Shown in pieces: positions 20,830 to 29,900 of a DNA stretch of 64,000 nucleotides (the stretch's first letter is position 1; every line of letters begins with the position of its first letter). Under the pieces are notes generated by a model that had not been told where the DNA came from, did no database searches, and saw nothing but the letters and a program-made list of their open reading frames with translations. The DNA comes from Catenovulum maritimum (lineage in GTDB: Bacteria > Pseudomonadota > Gammaproteobacteria > Enterobacterales > Alteromonadaceae): positions 44,722-108,721 of the forward strand of contig NZ_KQ130496.1 of assembly GCF_001050375.1 (NCBI RefSeq), written 5' to 3'. The position numbers and the translations under genes are program-made.

Positions 20830-21463
20830 GATTAACCTCCTGCACATCTTTAAATAACTGGCCACTGACAAATACAGTTCTCATGGCATATTTCCGGAAT
20901 ACTGGGGTTAATTTATCTCGAACTTGTAAACTTGCTACTAAGTTTTCACCTTGAATATCACTGAATATTTGCCCTTTTTCAGCACGGCTTTTTAGAGCGA
21001 TTGCTGGGTTATCAATATCCACTAAGTCTTCATATAAAGGCCGAGTTAAAGGGCAGGATTTTCGGCCTTGAAATAATGTGAATTTAGGTGCTTTAACTGC
21101 ACAAATTAACTTTTGGATAAGTTCACTTGGCGCAGTGATCGCAAAGGTATATTCACTATCACACCAATATTCTCGGTAAGTCGGTTTGGTGCCTTTTTGA
21201 ATTTTTCCGTCTGGGCTTCGAAAGTTTTGTACTGTGTGATAGTCCATCATTTTCTCGCCAGCATTATTCACCTGCACAGCAACCAATATATTTTCGGATA
21301 ATTCAAACAATTGTTGCTGATTAGTCCGTTCAATACCTAGAGCAGCCGCAAGCAAACCAATAACCGCAGAACGAGTCGGAAAATGGTTTACCTTACGGTG
21401 CACATCAAAGGTTTGTAAGCCGTAAGCCGACAAACCTTCAGTTTTTAAAATAAGCGTCTGCAT
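20816..21463 (-). CDS. cas5e: Cascade subunit Cas5e (CasD)
   Basis: Cas5e grips the crRNA 5' handle and caps the Cas7 backbone. The 215-aa protein opens MQTLILKTEGLSAYGLQTF and carries TRSAVIGLLAAALGI, the glycine-rich family block, with YREYWCDSEYTFAI and LFQGRKSCPLTRPLY later. It lies 37 nt after cas7 and overlaps the cas8e start by 14 nt, suggesting coupled translation. Confidence 0.96.
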   Translation of the reverse strand: MQTLILKTEGLSAYGLQTFDVHRKVNHFPTRSAVIGLLAAALGIERTNQQQLFELSENILVAVQVNNAGEKMMDYHTVQNFRSPDGKIQKGTKPTYREYWCDSEYTFAITAPSELIQKLICAVKAPKFTLFQGRKSCPLTRPLYEDLVDIDNPAIALKSRAEKGQIFSDIQGENLVASLQVRDKLTPVFRKYAMRTVFVSGQLFKDVQEVNHESA

Positions 21464-21500
21464 ATTTAACTCCTTAATTGAAAGTTAATGTTCAACAACC

Positions 21501-22673
21501 TTAAAACGTCAGTTCGCTTATTTTGTTTACTTTTTCCACTAACTTACTGTTGAGCGTATTGGTTAAATCAAACGCTTTAGCCTTTGATTCAAGTTCATAA
21601 CCATTTACTAAGGTTTCGTAATGTTTAACTAAACTTTCAATTGAAGCTTCCATCACTTCGCCTGTGTTTGGAATTGGTTTTCTGAAGGCATTTACTAACG
21701 AAATAGGTTGTGTCGATTGCTCTAACATCACAAATTCTGCAAAATTATAAGCTGCAAAAGTTTTTTGTTTAGCTGAGGGGGTAATCTGTGCGAAGCACTT
21801 GGTAATCGCGCACACAATATTGGCTGTCTCAATTACAGGTTTGCCTATTGTTTGTGCAAGTAAGTCAACGTTGATTGACGCATATCGATAGAAAACACCT
21901 GAACTAAACTCGGTTGTACCAATATGACCTGATCCTTGCTCAGCTAAATCATCACAGGCTGTGAACCAATCCACTTCTATATCAGCACTATGAGTAGTAA
22001 TACTATGAGCCACGCTCATTGATGCTTCAGCATTTCTATTGTGACAACTTGTATCCATGCGACCAGATAAAGCGACATCCAAAACAGGAATCACAGAGAA
22101 AATAAGCTCATGAAATGCCTGTAAAGATTTTTTATAGGTTGTTACATCTGCTTTTTTTGGTTTTTCAGGTAATCCTTGGATAATCGCGGCATAAAGATCA
22201 GGAAATGACTCTTTTGATATAACAATTAACTCTCTAATTTCTCCAACTGAGAATGGTTGAACTGTTTTAAATACGCGTATCTTTTCACCTGTTTTTACTT
22301 TTGTTTTGGTACCATCCTCTGTAATTTCATCGACTTCAATTTCTTCAGTTTCAATATTTGATTTCAAACTATCAGTTTTAGGATTGATAGAAAGTGCCTC
22401 AATAACCGCTTTTATTTCATTCATTGGAAATTCAGTAACATGTGACGCGATATTTTCAATCAATTCATCAACAAGGCGTGTTCTAATTGATACCTCATCT
22501 ACATTTTCTTTGTACAAATCACTTTGGCGAATTGCTCGCTTTAAACATTGGCTAGAAATACGGCTGCGGGTTGTGCCGCCAAATACTGCTGTTTTTTGCA
22601 AACCCGAATCGTCACGATTCATCATTGATGAAGGATGAGAAATTAAAGCGTGGATATTGATAAAAGTGGTCAT
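21501..22673 (-). CDS. cas7e: Cascade backbone Cas7e (CasC/Cse4)
   Basis: Cas7e forms the six-copy filament that holds the crRNA guide. The 390-aa sequence begins FINIHALISHPSSMMNRDDSG and continues GGTTRSRISSQCLKRAIR, both diagnostic of the family. Around residues 125-145 there is an acidic, Lys-rich insertion (VDEITEDGTKTKVKTGEK) that may make a surface loop. SGRMDTSCHNRNAEASMSVAHSITTHS contains the conserved thumb region in pieces. Confidence 0.97.
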   Translation of the reverse strand: MTTFINIHALISHPSSMMNRDDSGLQKTAVFGGTTRSRISSQCLKRAIRQSDLYKENVDEVSIRTRLVDELIENIASHVTEFPMNEIKAVIEALSINPKTDSLKSNIETEEIEVDEITEDGTKTKVKTGEKIRVFKTVQPFSVGEIRELIVISKESFPDLYAAIIQGLPEKPKKADVTTYKKSLQAFHELIFSVIPVLDVALSGRMDTSCHNRNAEASMSVAHSITTHSADIEVDWFTACDDLAEQGSGHIGTTEFSSGVFYRYASINVDLLAQTIGKPVIETANIVCAITKCFAQITPSAKQKTFAAYNFAEFVMLEQSTQPISLVNAFRKPIPNTGEVMEASIESLVKHYETLVNGYELESKAKAFDLTNTLNSKLVEKVNKISELTF

Positions 22674-22703
22674 AATTTTGTCCTTAATAAATTGAATTCT
22701 GAA

Positions 22704-23120
22704 TTAATCTTGGCTTGCTAAAATAAAGTCTTTTAATAAATCTCGTCTGGCTTGTTCACCCCAATATTGGGCAAGCTTACCGACACTGGTTAAGCTTATT
22801 TTTTTACAGCGGATAAGTTGGCGTTTTAAATATTCAATTGAATTATCACCACCACGGGTGATTTGTACGATTTGCGTTTCTTTAACACCGGCCTTGTTCA
22901 ATGCAATAGCAACAGAATCTGCTTCAGACTCATCAGTTATATCAATCGAAGACAGTAAAAATAAAATTCGTTGGGTTTGCGAGTTATCCTTAGCTCCCGT
23001 GAGTTTCAGCACTCGAAAATAAGCAGGACAATTAGCTAACTTTTTTAAATTGCAGCGTTTTAATTCGGCTAAATCGCCTTTGGATAAACTTGCATAAGCG
23101 TTATAAATAGTTTGGTACAT
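22704..23120 (-). CDS. cse2: Cascade small subunit Cse2 (Cas11e/CasB)
   Basis: The small helical subunit that dimerises along the Cascade belly and stabilises the R-loop. I choose the ATG at 23120 (MYQTIYNAY, 138 aa) because GGAG lies 6 nt before it; an ATG at 23132 is also open. Family marks are KGDLAELKRCNLKKLANCPAYF and the C-terminal TRGGDNSIEYLKRQL followed by LAQYWGEQARRDLLKDFIL. It lies between cas6e and cas7, whereas E. coli has cse1 before it. Confidence 0.92.
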   Translation of the reverse strand: MYQTIYNAYASLSKGDLAELKRCNLKKLANCPAYFRVLKLTGAKDNSQTQRILFLLSSIDITDESEADSVAIALNKAGVKETQIVQITRGGDNSIEYLKRQLIRCKKISLTSVGKLAQYWGEQARRDLLKDFILASQD

Positions 23121-23135
23121 TAACTTCTCCATTTG

Positions 23136-23681
23136 TTAACCCGCCTTTGCTAAAGACAATAAGCCAGCACCTGCATGTTTTTGCCGACCAATCCCCATGA
23201 CAAGTGCTTGGTAAATTTGTTCTGGATCGATTATTTGCATAATGCCTTCAAAACAAACAAAGCGATTGTTAAAGCTTTTTTTGCTTTTAACCATGCGCGG
23301 TTCCATGGCTGTAACTGTGATATTGGCACCCGTTAATTTGCGATGTAACCAAGCGATTTGCTCGTTTTCATCTTTTATCTCAATCACTTTTTTACCTTGG
23401 CTTAAACATTTTGTTGGATAAGCCAATAGCTTAAATTTATAGAAATCTTGGGCATGCAATTGCGGATTAAATGCTTTGCTTTGCAACACTTGAGCATTGG
23501 CATGGCTTGTTGGCTGACTGCTTGATTGCAGTAAAACGCTTACTTTCCCATTACTTGCTTGGTTTTCAACTCTAAACAAATGATCGCGCCTGCGCTCAGG
23601 CGTATTGGGGAATAACCCCCAAATTGCCTGATGTTGTTGATAGGTATCTGTGACATTTAATGCCACTAATGAGATATACAC
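23136..23681 (-). CDS. cas6e: CRISPR RNA endoribonuclease Cas6e (CasE/Cse3)
   Basis: Cas6e cuts pre-crRNA at the base of the repeat hairpin and stays bound to the crRNA 3' end. The 181-aa protein is about 18 residues shorter than E. coli CasE. His17 in YQQHQAIWGLFPN matches the catalytic histidine region; EQIAWLHRKL and the C-terminal GIGRQKHAGAGLLSLA glycine-rich loop are conserved. A GTG start at 23681 has GGAGG 7 nt upstream. Its place directly after cas3 is unlike E. coli, where casE follows casD. Confidence 0.95.
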   Translation of the reverse strand: MYISLVALNVTDTYQQHQAIWGLFPNTPERRRDHLFRVENQASNGKVSVLLQSSSQPTSHANAQVLQSKAFNPQLHAQDFYKFKLLAYPTKCLSQGKKVIEIKDENEQIAWLHRKLTGANITVTAMEPRMVKSKKSFNNRFVCFEGIMQIIDPEQIYQALVMGIGRQKHAGAGLLSLAKAG

Positions 23682-23696
23682 TTTATGTCCTCCTTG

Positions 23697-26123
23697 TTAA
23701 CTTTTATTTTGCAAGTTAGGCAAAATAGCCCCTAACTCGTTGTAAATAATATCTTTATTGATAACGGCTTTAATACAGTAAAGATTAGTATCTTGATTGC
23801 CTTTGGCATGCTTTTTAGCAATTGAAATTGTGCTGCGCTCCCTGTCTTGCTGTTCGTTATAATTACCGCCATGAAACAAATTCCCTTGCTCGTCTAATAT
23901 CACAACAGTTACTGTCATCTCGCCTTCACGGGTTAACATGGCACAGCGAGGATCAACATCATTTAATGGTTTTGAATCTAATACGCTATACATTTTGGCC
24001 GTGTATGCAGAACCATCTTGCTCTTGCTGATAAACTTCATACAAACCAGCTAATTCAGCAGGCTCATTAACATAAGCTTGTTCTCCATGAACATATTCAA
24101 TCGCTTCGCGATAGCAAGCTGGAAAAACTAGACCTTCATGTTCCTGCTTTTGTAAATATTGTTCGGTTCGATAAAGAACTCTGGTATTGCGGTAAACATA
24201 ACCGCTCCCAAGGTAGTGATTTTTCCAATTTTTAACTGGATTTCTAGGTAAAAGAGTTATGAATGTAGGTTGTGTGATAACTCCACTTCTTGCAGGCAAC
24301 TCTGTATTAATTCGATCGTGACGCCATAAACGCCCCATACGTTGCATCAAAAACTCAATAGGCGCAATTTGGCTGATCATTAAGTCAAAGTCTAAATCTA
24401 ATGATTGTTCTATAACTTGGGTGGCAATTAAAATTCTGCCTGTGCGTATAGCTTGCTTGCCGTAGGTAGCTAATACTTGTTTCTCTTTGCTACCACGATC
24501 TGCAAAAGTATAACGAGCATGGAACAGATCGATTTCAATGCAAGTTGATCTGGTTTCTGCAAGGGAGCTCATTTCAATATATAAGGTTTGGGCGTCGGCC
24601 ACTGTATTACAAACTATGCCAATAACAGCCCCAGCTTGCGCCTTTTCAAGTAAATTTAATTGCTGCTGTTCATTTGGCAATAAAGTATCTGAAGTCCAAT
24701 TTTCTAGCGAGACTATTTTGTTAAGTGTTGCTTGTTCTAGCGTAAATTCTTGGGTATTCCCTGATAAATCCACATGCGTAACTAACGGGTATTCTTTGCT
24801 AACCGCCTTGCCACCATAAGGTTTTAGCAATTTATTTTTAAGATCACTTGGCAAGGTGGCAGACAATAAAATTACGCTGGAAAATGCTTGATGTTGTCCT
24901 TTTAACACTTGGTCAATTAGTGCATACATGTACGCATCAAAACTATGAATTTCATCCAAAATCAATACCGATTTACGCGTACCAAATGAGCGAATAAACT
25001 GATGTTTAATACCTAATACACCCATTAATATTTGATCAACTGTCGCTACCGACATTGAACCTAAAAATGCCCGTTTATTGGATTGGTGCAAAAAACCATT
25101 TTCATCAGGAAATAAATATTTTGATTTTCCATGTGCCAGGGTAAGCGTGCTATCTGGGAATAGTTTGTTTGCAGCCTCACCTATCCGATCAAATAATCCA
25201 TTGGCAGTTGCTTGTGTGGGTAAGCCAAAAACAATTCCGTCGGCTAAATTAGCCTCGACTAACATTGACGCGTACGCCAATGCAAACTCAGTTTTACCCG
25301 AACCGGTATCAGCTTCCACTACGGTTAAACCCGTTGATAACGGTAATTTAGCAAGTATTGTTTGCACACCCCTTGGCTGATAAGGTGCAAACAAAAATTC
25401 GAAGCCAAAACCATTCAGTTTGTTTATTACACCTGATTCGATTAAAGCAGCTTTGGCTCTTGATAACCCTTGTTGGTAATAAACATATAAATCCATTTCT
25501 TCTGTGGTGAAATTGGTGATTGATGAACCAATCCAATCAGCAACACTGCACAAACCAGCTAGCATAGTAATTTCACCAACGTCAGGTATCTCGGATAATC
25601 CTGTAAATTCTAAACAAAAGGCTATCCATTCTTGACGTGCGAAGCTATCAAGTTCGATTAGCTCCTCGTCTGCATCAGGTTCTATTAAATTTCTGTCAAT
25701 TGACATATCGCAATAGCCGTGATGGCCAGCAACAGCTTTCATTGCCTCGTTATGGTCGTACATTTGTATAAAATGTAAATAACCATGTGAGCCATGATTA
25801 TATTTTTCTGGTGTAACCTCATACTCATCACCTTGAAGTTCGAGGCGAATATCTTCAACAAAATTTTGAAACCTAGCATCAAACTTGCCCAAATCATGCA
25901 GCAATATATAAAACAGCATAATAGACCGCGCTTCTTGTTCTGTACGATTAATTTGACTGGCTATTTGTTTTAATAAAATGCGTGATTCTGTTAGCCAGAC
26001 ATCAGCAACCGCCGCCACATCTAAACAATGATATGGCAACAAGTGATAATCAGCGCCTGGTTGTTCTGAATCTTTTTTCGCTTTACCCCAGTATTTAAAG
26101 TAAGGCATGCTTTTATTGTCCAT
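23697..26123 (-). CDS. cas3: CRISPR-associated helicase-nuclease Cas3
   Basis: Cas3 is recruited to Cascade-bound DNA and unwinds and degrades it. In this 808-aa protein the HD nuclease comes first: His27/His32, His76-Asp77 in LLHDLGKFD, and His134-His135. The superfamily-2 helicase follows with GSGKT at 274-278 and the DEIH box at 390-393, SATLP, and a C-terminal QRMGRLWRHDR motif VI. All catalytic motifs appear intact. It opens the cas operon; cas6e starts 16 nt downstream, with its ribosome site near the cas3 end. Confidence 0.97.
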   Translation of the reverse strand: MDNKSMPYFKYWGKAKKDSEQPGADYHLLPYHCLDVAAVADVWLTESRILLKQIASQINRTEQEARSIMLFYILLHDLGKFDARFQNFVEDIRLELQGDEYEVTPEKYNHGSHGYLHFIQMYDHNEAMKAVAGHHGYCDMSIDRNLIEPDADEELIELDSFARQEWIAFCLEFTGLSEIPDVGEITMLAGLCSVADWIGSSITNFTTEEMDLYVYYQQGLSRAKAALIESGVINKLNGFGFEFLFAPYQPRGVQTILAKLPLSTGLTVVEADTGSGKTEFALAYASMLVEANLADGIVFGLPTQATANGLFDRIGEAANKLFPDSTLTLAHGKSKYLFPDENGFLHQSNKRAFLGSMSVATVDQILMGVLGIKHQFIRSFGTRKSVLILDEIHSFDAYMYALIDQVLKGQHQAFSSVILLSATLPSDLKNKLLKPYGGKAVSKEYPLVTHVDLSGNTQEFTLEQATLNKIVSLENWTSDTLLPNEQQQLNLLEKAQAGAVIGIVCNTVADAQTLYIEMSSLAETRSTCIEIDLFHARYTFADRGSKEKQVLATYGKQAIRTGRILIATQVIEQSLDLDFDLMISQIAPIEFLMQRMGRLWRHDRINTELPARSGVITQPTFITLLPRNPVKNWKNHYLGSGYVYRNTRVLYRTEQYLQKQEHEGLVFPACYREAIEYVHGEQAYVNEPAELAGLYEVYQQEQDGSAYTAKMYSVLDSKPLNDVDPRCAMLTREGEMTVTVVILDEQGNLFHGGNYNEQQDRERSTISIAKKHAKGNQDTNLYCIKAVINKDIIYNELGAILPNLQNKS

Positions 26124-26187
26124 TACAAAAATCTCTTATGTCTGAATGCAAAATCATTTTTAAATCGCTTGGTGATAAATCATCCAT
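26113..26187 (-). CDS. Possible 24-codon ORF overlapping the cas3 start
   Basis: An ATG at 26187 opens a 24-codon frame (MDDLSPSDLKMILHSDIRDF, then CNGQ) that overlaps the stop of the upstream 79-aa ORF as ATGGATGA and overlaps the first codons of cas3. An AAGGA lies about 10 nt upstream. Such nested overlaps can couple translation. It is short and could be chance, so confidence is low. Confidence 0.25.
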   Translation of the reverse strand: MDDLSPSDLKMILHSDIRDFCNGQ

Positions 26188-26419
26188 GTTGTTCATCCTT
26201 GCTATTTTGTTTTACCCCCAAAGCTTTTAATGTAGCGGGTAGGGGCGTTTTATTGCTTGGGTAGGTAGAGGTTATTTTTAGCTGTACTTGCCATTGTTCA
26301 ACTTGCTCCCCGTTTTTGGCTTTTAATACTTTTTTAGAGGGCTTTGTTAGGCTTAATATTATGTTTAAGGCAATTAAATACAGTAAGCCAATTACGAGTA
26401 GTAACACTAAAAATTTCAA
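26180..26419 (-). CDS. Small single-pass membrane protein next to cas3
   Basis: 79 aa starting at a TTG (26419) with a strong GGAGG 8 nt upstream, which is why I accept it. One hydrophobic helix covers residues 2-24, followed by TKPSKKVLKAK, so the charge rule predicts the 54-residue tail in the cytoplasm. No domain is recognised. It lies 89 nt after the WYL regulator and 56 nt before cas3 on the same strand, so it is probably part of the cas transcript. A role in the CRISPR system is inference from position only. Confidence 0.6.
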   Translation of the reverse strand: MKFLVLLLVIGLLYLIALNIILSLTKPSKKVLKAKNGEQVEQWQVQLKITSTYPSNKTPLPATLKALGVKQNSKDEQHG

Positions 26420-26508
26420 AATACTTACCTCCGTTTTTGGTTATTCAACCTTGGTTTTATGTTTGCTGCAATGTCTGTTTTTGTATACAGCGATCAATTT
26501 GACCTAGG

Positions 26509-27363
26509 TTATTTAGGCGGTAAATATGGTTTTAGTTGTTTTGCGCATTCGGGCTTTAAAATTATTTGTTGGGCTTCTGGTGTTGCTTGCCAAATATCGA
26601 TTCTTAGCTTTATCAGCAAATATTTTACTAATGCTGCTCGGCAATTAATGCGTAGCTCTCCGTTTTGCATTTTAAATTCGGTCTCAATACAGCTTTTTTG
26701 AATCGAACTTAGTCTGGGATCAGGCACTAAGATCAGTTCAACTTGGTGTTGCCAGTCGTAATCGTCTTGCTTTGTTTTTCTTTTATATTCAAATGTTTGC
26801 TCTGTGTTTATTGGCGCTGAAAAACGAGATAGGTTTAAGTCTAAAAAGGTTTGGTTTTTTTCGTCGTATGCTCTAACGTGCCAGCGTAATCCATCGAACA
26901 CTATGGTGTGTGGTTGTATTACTCGGGTCGTAAATTCGTCACTTTTTAGAGATAAGTAGTTAACTTTCAATCGAGTGTTTTTTATACAGGCTTTGTATAT
27001 TTGTTGAAATATCTGTTTGTTTATATGTCTAGGTGGGGTTAGTACATGATCAAAATATCGCTCATTTTGATCTACCTCTATTAAATTTAATTCTGTATTA
27101 AATTGGGCGAATTCGGTTAAGTTGCCATGGCTGTAATGTAAGGTGAATTTCTCTGTTGCGAACCAAGCTTTCTCTGAGTTGTTGTAATCTAGATAGTCTG
27201 GGTGTTCTTGTTTGTAGTCTTGAAGATCGCGTTTAGCGGTTGCCGCTGAGTAGTTAAATTGTTTCGCTAAGCAAGCGGGCGTGATGTAGCCTTGCCAATT
27301 TATACATATTTCAATGAATCTTTTTGTAGCCGATTTATTGGATGCTTGCAGTTTGAGGCTCAA
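26509..27363 (-). CDS. WYL-domain transcriptional regulator
   Basis: 284 aa. The first about 60 residues form a winged helix (ITPACLAKQFNYSAATAKRDLQDY as recognition region, in two helices). A WYL domain covers about 115-195, with LRWHVRAYDEKNQTFLDLNLSRF around the ligand-binding strand. A WCX-like C-terminal part ends at 284. This build resembles BrxR/CapW-type regulators, which are commonly found in front of phage-defence operons and are usually repressors responding to a nucleic-acid or nucleotide signal. Placed directly upstream of cas3 on the same strand, it is the obvious candidate regulator of this island. I could not identify its operator. Confidence 0.85.
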   Translation of the reverse strand: MSLKLQASNKSATKRFIEICINWQGYITPACLAKQFNYSAATAKRDLQDYKQEHPDYLDYNNSEKAWFATEKFTLHYSHGNLTEFAQFNTELNLIEVDQNERYFDHVLTPPRHINKQIFQQIYKACIKNTRLKVNYLSLKSDEFTTRVIQPHTIVFDGLRWHVRAYDEKNQTFLDLNLSRFSAPINTEQTFEYKRKTKQDDYDWQHQVELILVPDPRLSSIQKSCIETEFKMQNGELRINCRAALVKYLLIKLRIDIWQATPEAQQIILKPECAKQLKPYLPPK

Positions 27364-27692
27364 AATTAATTCCTTTTAATTATATTTGTCCTTTGATATT
27401 AAATTAGTTTATTCCCATTTGTTTGAAAAACAACTGCTTAAATACTTTGACTGATGTTCATTAGTCCATTTTCGGTGTTTTGGGTTTGCTTACTGTGTTT
27501 GTATTCAAATTTGTTTGTGGTAGGGACAGCTAGGGCAAACAAGCCAAATTGGTTGTTACTCCAATTTGGCTTGTTTGGTTATTGTGCGGCTGATTGTGTT
27601 TTATTCAGCTTTTGTTTGCGTTTTTGGGCGTCTTTCCTTTTACCTTTTCTTTTTTCTTTTCCCTTGTTTTGTTTGCGGCCGTTCCGACCCCT
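27364..27692. other. Intergenic region upstream of the WYL gene
   Basis: About 330 nt between the sulfatase stop and the WYL start. It holds the 17-bp hairpin at 27536-27577 and should hold the WYL/cas promoter. The last part toward the sulfatase is a plus-strand pyrimidine-rich, T-rich tract (about 27600-27690). I see no further gene. Confidence 0.5.
27536..27577. terminator. Perfect 17-bp hairpin between sulfatase and WYL genes
   Basis: CAAACAAGCCAAATTGG and its exact reverse complement flank an 8-nt loop. It lies about 115 nt after the sulfatase stop in the direction of that gene. There is no U-run after it on the minus strand. It may be a terminator shielding the cas operon from the sulfatase, or a regulatory stem-loop. 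Confidence 0.55.
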
Positions 27693-29900
27693 TCATTTGT
27701 CAAATGATGAGTCTGGTGTGCCTTTAAAGCAAGCAAGTACATATGGGTAGTTATCAGTAATGTAGTAACCATATACACCGTTTTGTGTCATGCCGTTACA
27801 TTCGTCTAAATCGCCAAGTCCTTGTACATATTCGTAATCGTCTCTGAATGTGCCGTCGTAGCTGCCGCCTGGTTCACCATCGCCACTTGGTCTGGTGCCT
27901 GCTTTTGTCATATAGCTAGAAACAGCTTTGCGAACCACACCTGAGCTGTCTTTAAAGAAAGGACCAAATATTGGGAAACCATCCGCCGCAAACCCTATCA
28001 CTGGTGATTCAACCGCTTCGGTTTGGTCGTAGAATGCGTTTGGAGTACCGTGATAGTGGTATGTGCCATCTGGTTGGGCGTGTGCGTTGTGTGTATCCAC
28101 TCTAAAGCCATTTGCTGCATGCATTGGATCGTAGCGCCAAGGGGTCGACATGTCGTTACAGCCCACTTTGCCATTACCTATACCGAAACAGCCTGCCGCT
28201 AATAAGTCGACTTTTACGCCATTTAATAAGAGTGCGTTGTCAGTTTGTAAAGATAGCGCGGTTGTTTGTGCTGCAAAACTAGGCGTTGTGGTTACTTGAA
28301 ATTGATCAGATTGGGCCGACACTTGGTTTGGAAAACTGCTGTCGCCGTCATTAAAATTGTGATTTGGGATCGCGTTGGTATTAAACACACATTTATCACC
28401 GACTTGCGTGATTTTTAAATCACCTTGATGTGAGAGTGATTCGTTTATGTCTAATACGTCAGAGATGTAGTTATTAACGTAGCTAGTACATGTTTCGCTT
28501 CTGTTGGTAAAGGTGGCATTGGTGATGTCTATTGCATCTGTATTGCCGCCATTGCTATCTCGTTCTAAGATGGAATCTAATTTGCTGTCTAGCAGTTGAT
28601 AGGCTTGGTTTTGTTCTGTTGTTAATGTACCTGTTGCTAGTAGTTCTGTGATTTCGACCGTTTCATCTTTCAGGCTGTAAAATTCTTGAGTGCCGGTTGT
28701 TGATTCGATTAATTTGTAGTCTTGATTACGAATGGCGTAGCCGTTTGTGCTGTCACTTTGGTAGTTTACAAATGAGTAATCACGGGTGTTGGCTGTGTCT
28801 GTTGATAGTATGTCTTTGAAGCTTTCGCTGTCATGTTTTTCATTTAGATCTAAGCCGGCAATTTCTGCTATTGTGGTGAAAAGGTCAGTTGAGTTTACGA
28901 GTTTAGTTTCTCTTTCGCCTTGACGCGTAACACCAGCGCCAGATACGACAAATGGGACATTTACGCCGCCTTCATATAATGTACCTTTGTTTTGTCCTCG
29001 TTGTAATTTTAGCTTGTCGAGCACTGCCGCCGGTGAGCCATTATCTCCAATATAGAGCACAATTGTGTTTGCTCTTGCTTCTGCAGACAAGCTGGTTAGT
29101 AAGCGGCCAATTTCTTTGTCCATTGCTTCTATTGCTGCTAAAAAGTATTCACGTTTATTGTTGTCGATATCTGTGCTGTCGCCCGATAAATCTCTGCTAT
29201 GTAAATCGGTCGGTGGTAAGTGAAATGGCGAGTGGGGCGCTGAGTAAGCGAGCCAAGTAAACCAAGGTTTTTCTTGATCTTGGTTGTTGATCCAGTCTAT
29301 CGCAAGGTCGGTAATTTTGCTGGTGTGGTATTCGGTTGATGTCGTTGTTTGACCATTTATTGTTAGCTGCCAGTTGTAGTAGTCGCCTGGGTTAGTTAGG
29401 TTGCCTGCGTAATGGTCTATGCCAAATTGGTTTGGTCTTGAGTCGTCGTTGTCTGTCCCTAAATGCCATTTACCAAAAAAGCCTGTTTGGTAGTTTTGAG
29501 TTTCGGTTTGTGATTTTAGTAGGCTTTGAATTGTTTCTGTGCCAACCGCTAAATTACCCGGTACAGATGATATACCGCTGTGAAAACCATATTGGCCTGT
29601 GAGTAATGCCGCTCGTGTCGTTGAGCAAGCAGGCGTTGCCCAAGCATTGTCAAATACAATGCCTTCACTTGCTAGGCTATCGAGTGTAGGAGTTGTTGGT
29701 TTGTCATTAGTGTAATTGTATTGCGCTGAGGCATCTATGCCTTGGTCGTCACTGATAATTAATAGGATGTTAGGTTGTGAGCTTGGTGTAACTACAGTGC
29801 CACCATCATTATTATCAGATGTGTCTTCGTCTGGATTCACACTTAGTTGACAGCCGTTTATTAATAAACAAGCGCTTAAGGCTAGGTAGGTTTTATTCAT
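27693..29900 (-). CDS. Lipoprotein fusing a sulfatase to a YHYH domain
   Basis: I start at the ATG at 29900, which has GAGGT 5 nt upstream; the frame is open 22 codons further. The 735-aa protein begins with a lipoprotein-like signal (LLINGC). A sulfatase/alkaline-phosphatase-fold domain follows: ISDDQGID metal site, and CSTTRAALLTG, where the formylglycine Cys is present but Thr replaces the usual Pro/Ala of CxPxR. The C-terminal third is a YHYH domain (TYHYHGTPNAFYD, GFAADGFPIFGPF, DECNG). It probably desulfates extracellular marine polysaccharide or sulfo-lipid; the substrate is unknown. Confidence 0.85.
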   Translation of the reverse strand: MNKTYLALSACLLINGCQLSVNPDEDTSDNNDGGTVVTPSSQPNILLIISDDQGIDASAQYNYTNDKPTTPTLDSLASEGIVFDNAWATPACSTTRAALLTGQYGFHSGISSVPGNLAVGTETIQSLLKSQTETQNYQTGFFGKWHLGTDNDDSRPNQFGIDHYAGNLTNPGDYYNWQLTINGQTTTSTEYHTSKITDLAIDWINNQDQEKPWFTWLAYSAPHSPFHLPPTDLHSRDLSGDSTDIDNNKREYFLAAIEAMDKEIGRLLTSLSAEARANTIVLYIGDNGSPAAVLDKLKLQRGQNKGTLYEGGVNVPFVVSGAGVTRQGERETKLVNSTDLFTTIAEIAGLDLNEKHDSESFKDILSTDTANTRDYSFVNYQSDSTNGYAIRNQDYKLIESTTGTQEFYSLKDETVEITELLATGTLTTEQNQAYQLLDSKLDSILERDSNGGNTDAIDITNATFTNRSETCTSYVNNYISDVLDINESLSHQGDLKITQVGDKCVFNTNAIPNHNFNDGDSSFPNQVSAQSDQFQVTTTPSFAAQTTALSLQTDNALLLNGVKVDLLAAGCFGIGNGKVGCNDMSTPWRYDPMHAANGFRVDTHNAHAQPDGTYHYHGTPNAFYDQTEAVESPVIGFAADGFPIFGPFFKDSSGVVRKAVSSYMTKAGTRPSGDGEPGGSYDGTFRDDYEYVQGLGDLDECNGMTQNGVYGYYITDNYPYVLACFKGTPDSSFDK

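Noticed and set aside
26316..26701. Plus-strand ORFs of 63 and 80 aa across the WYL/membrane-protein junction
   Set aside because: They are antisense to better supported genes and have no ribosome sites.
27454..27750. 98-aa hydrophobic plus-strand ORF
   Set aside because: It runs through the 17-bp hairpin and into the antisense of the sulfatase end, has no ribosome site, and its composition mirrors a T-rich tract.
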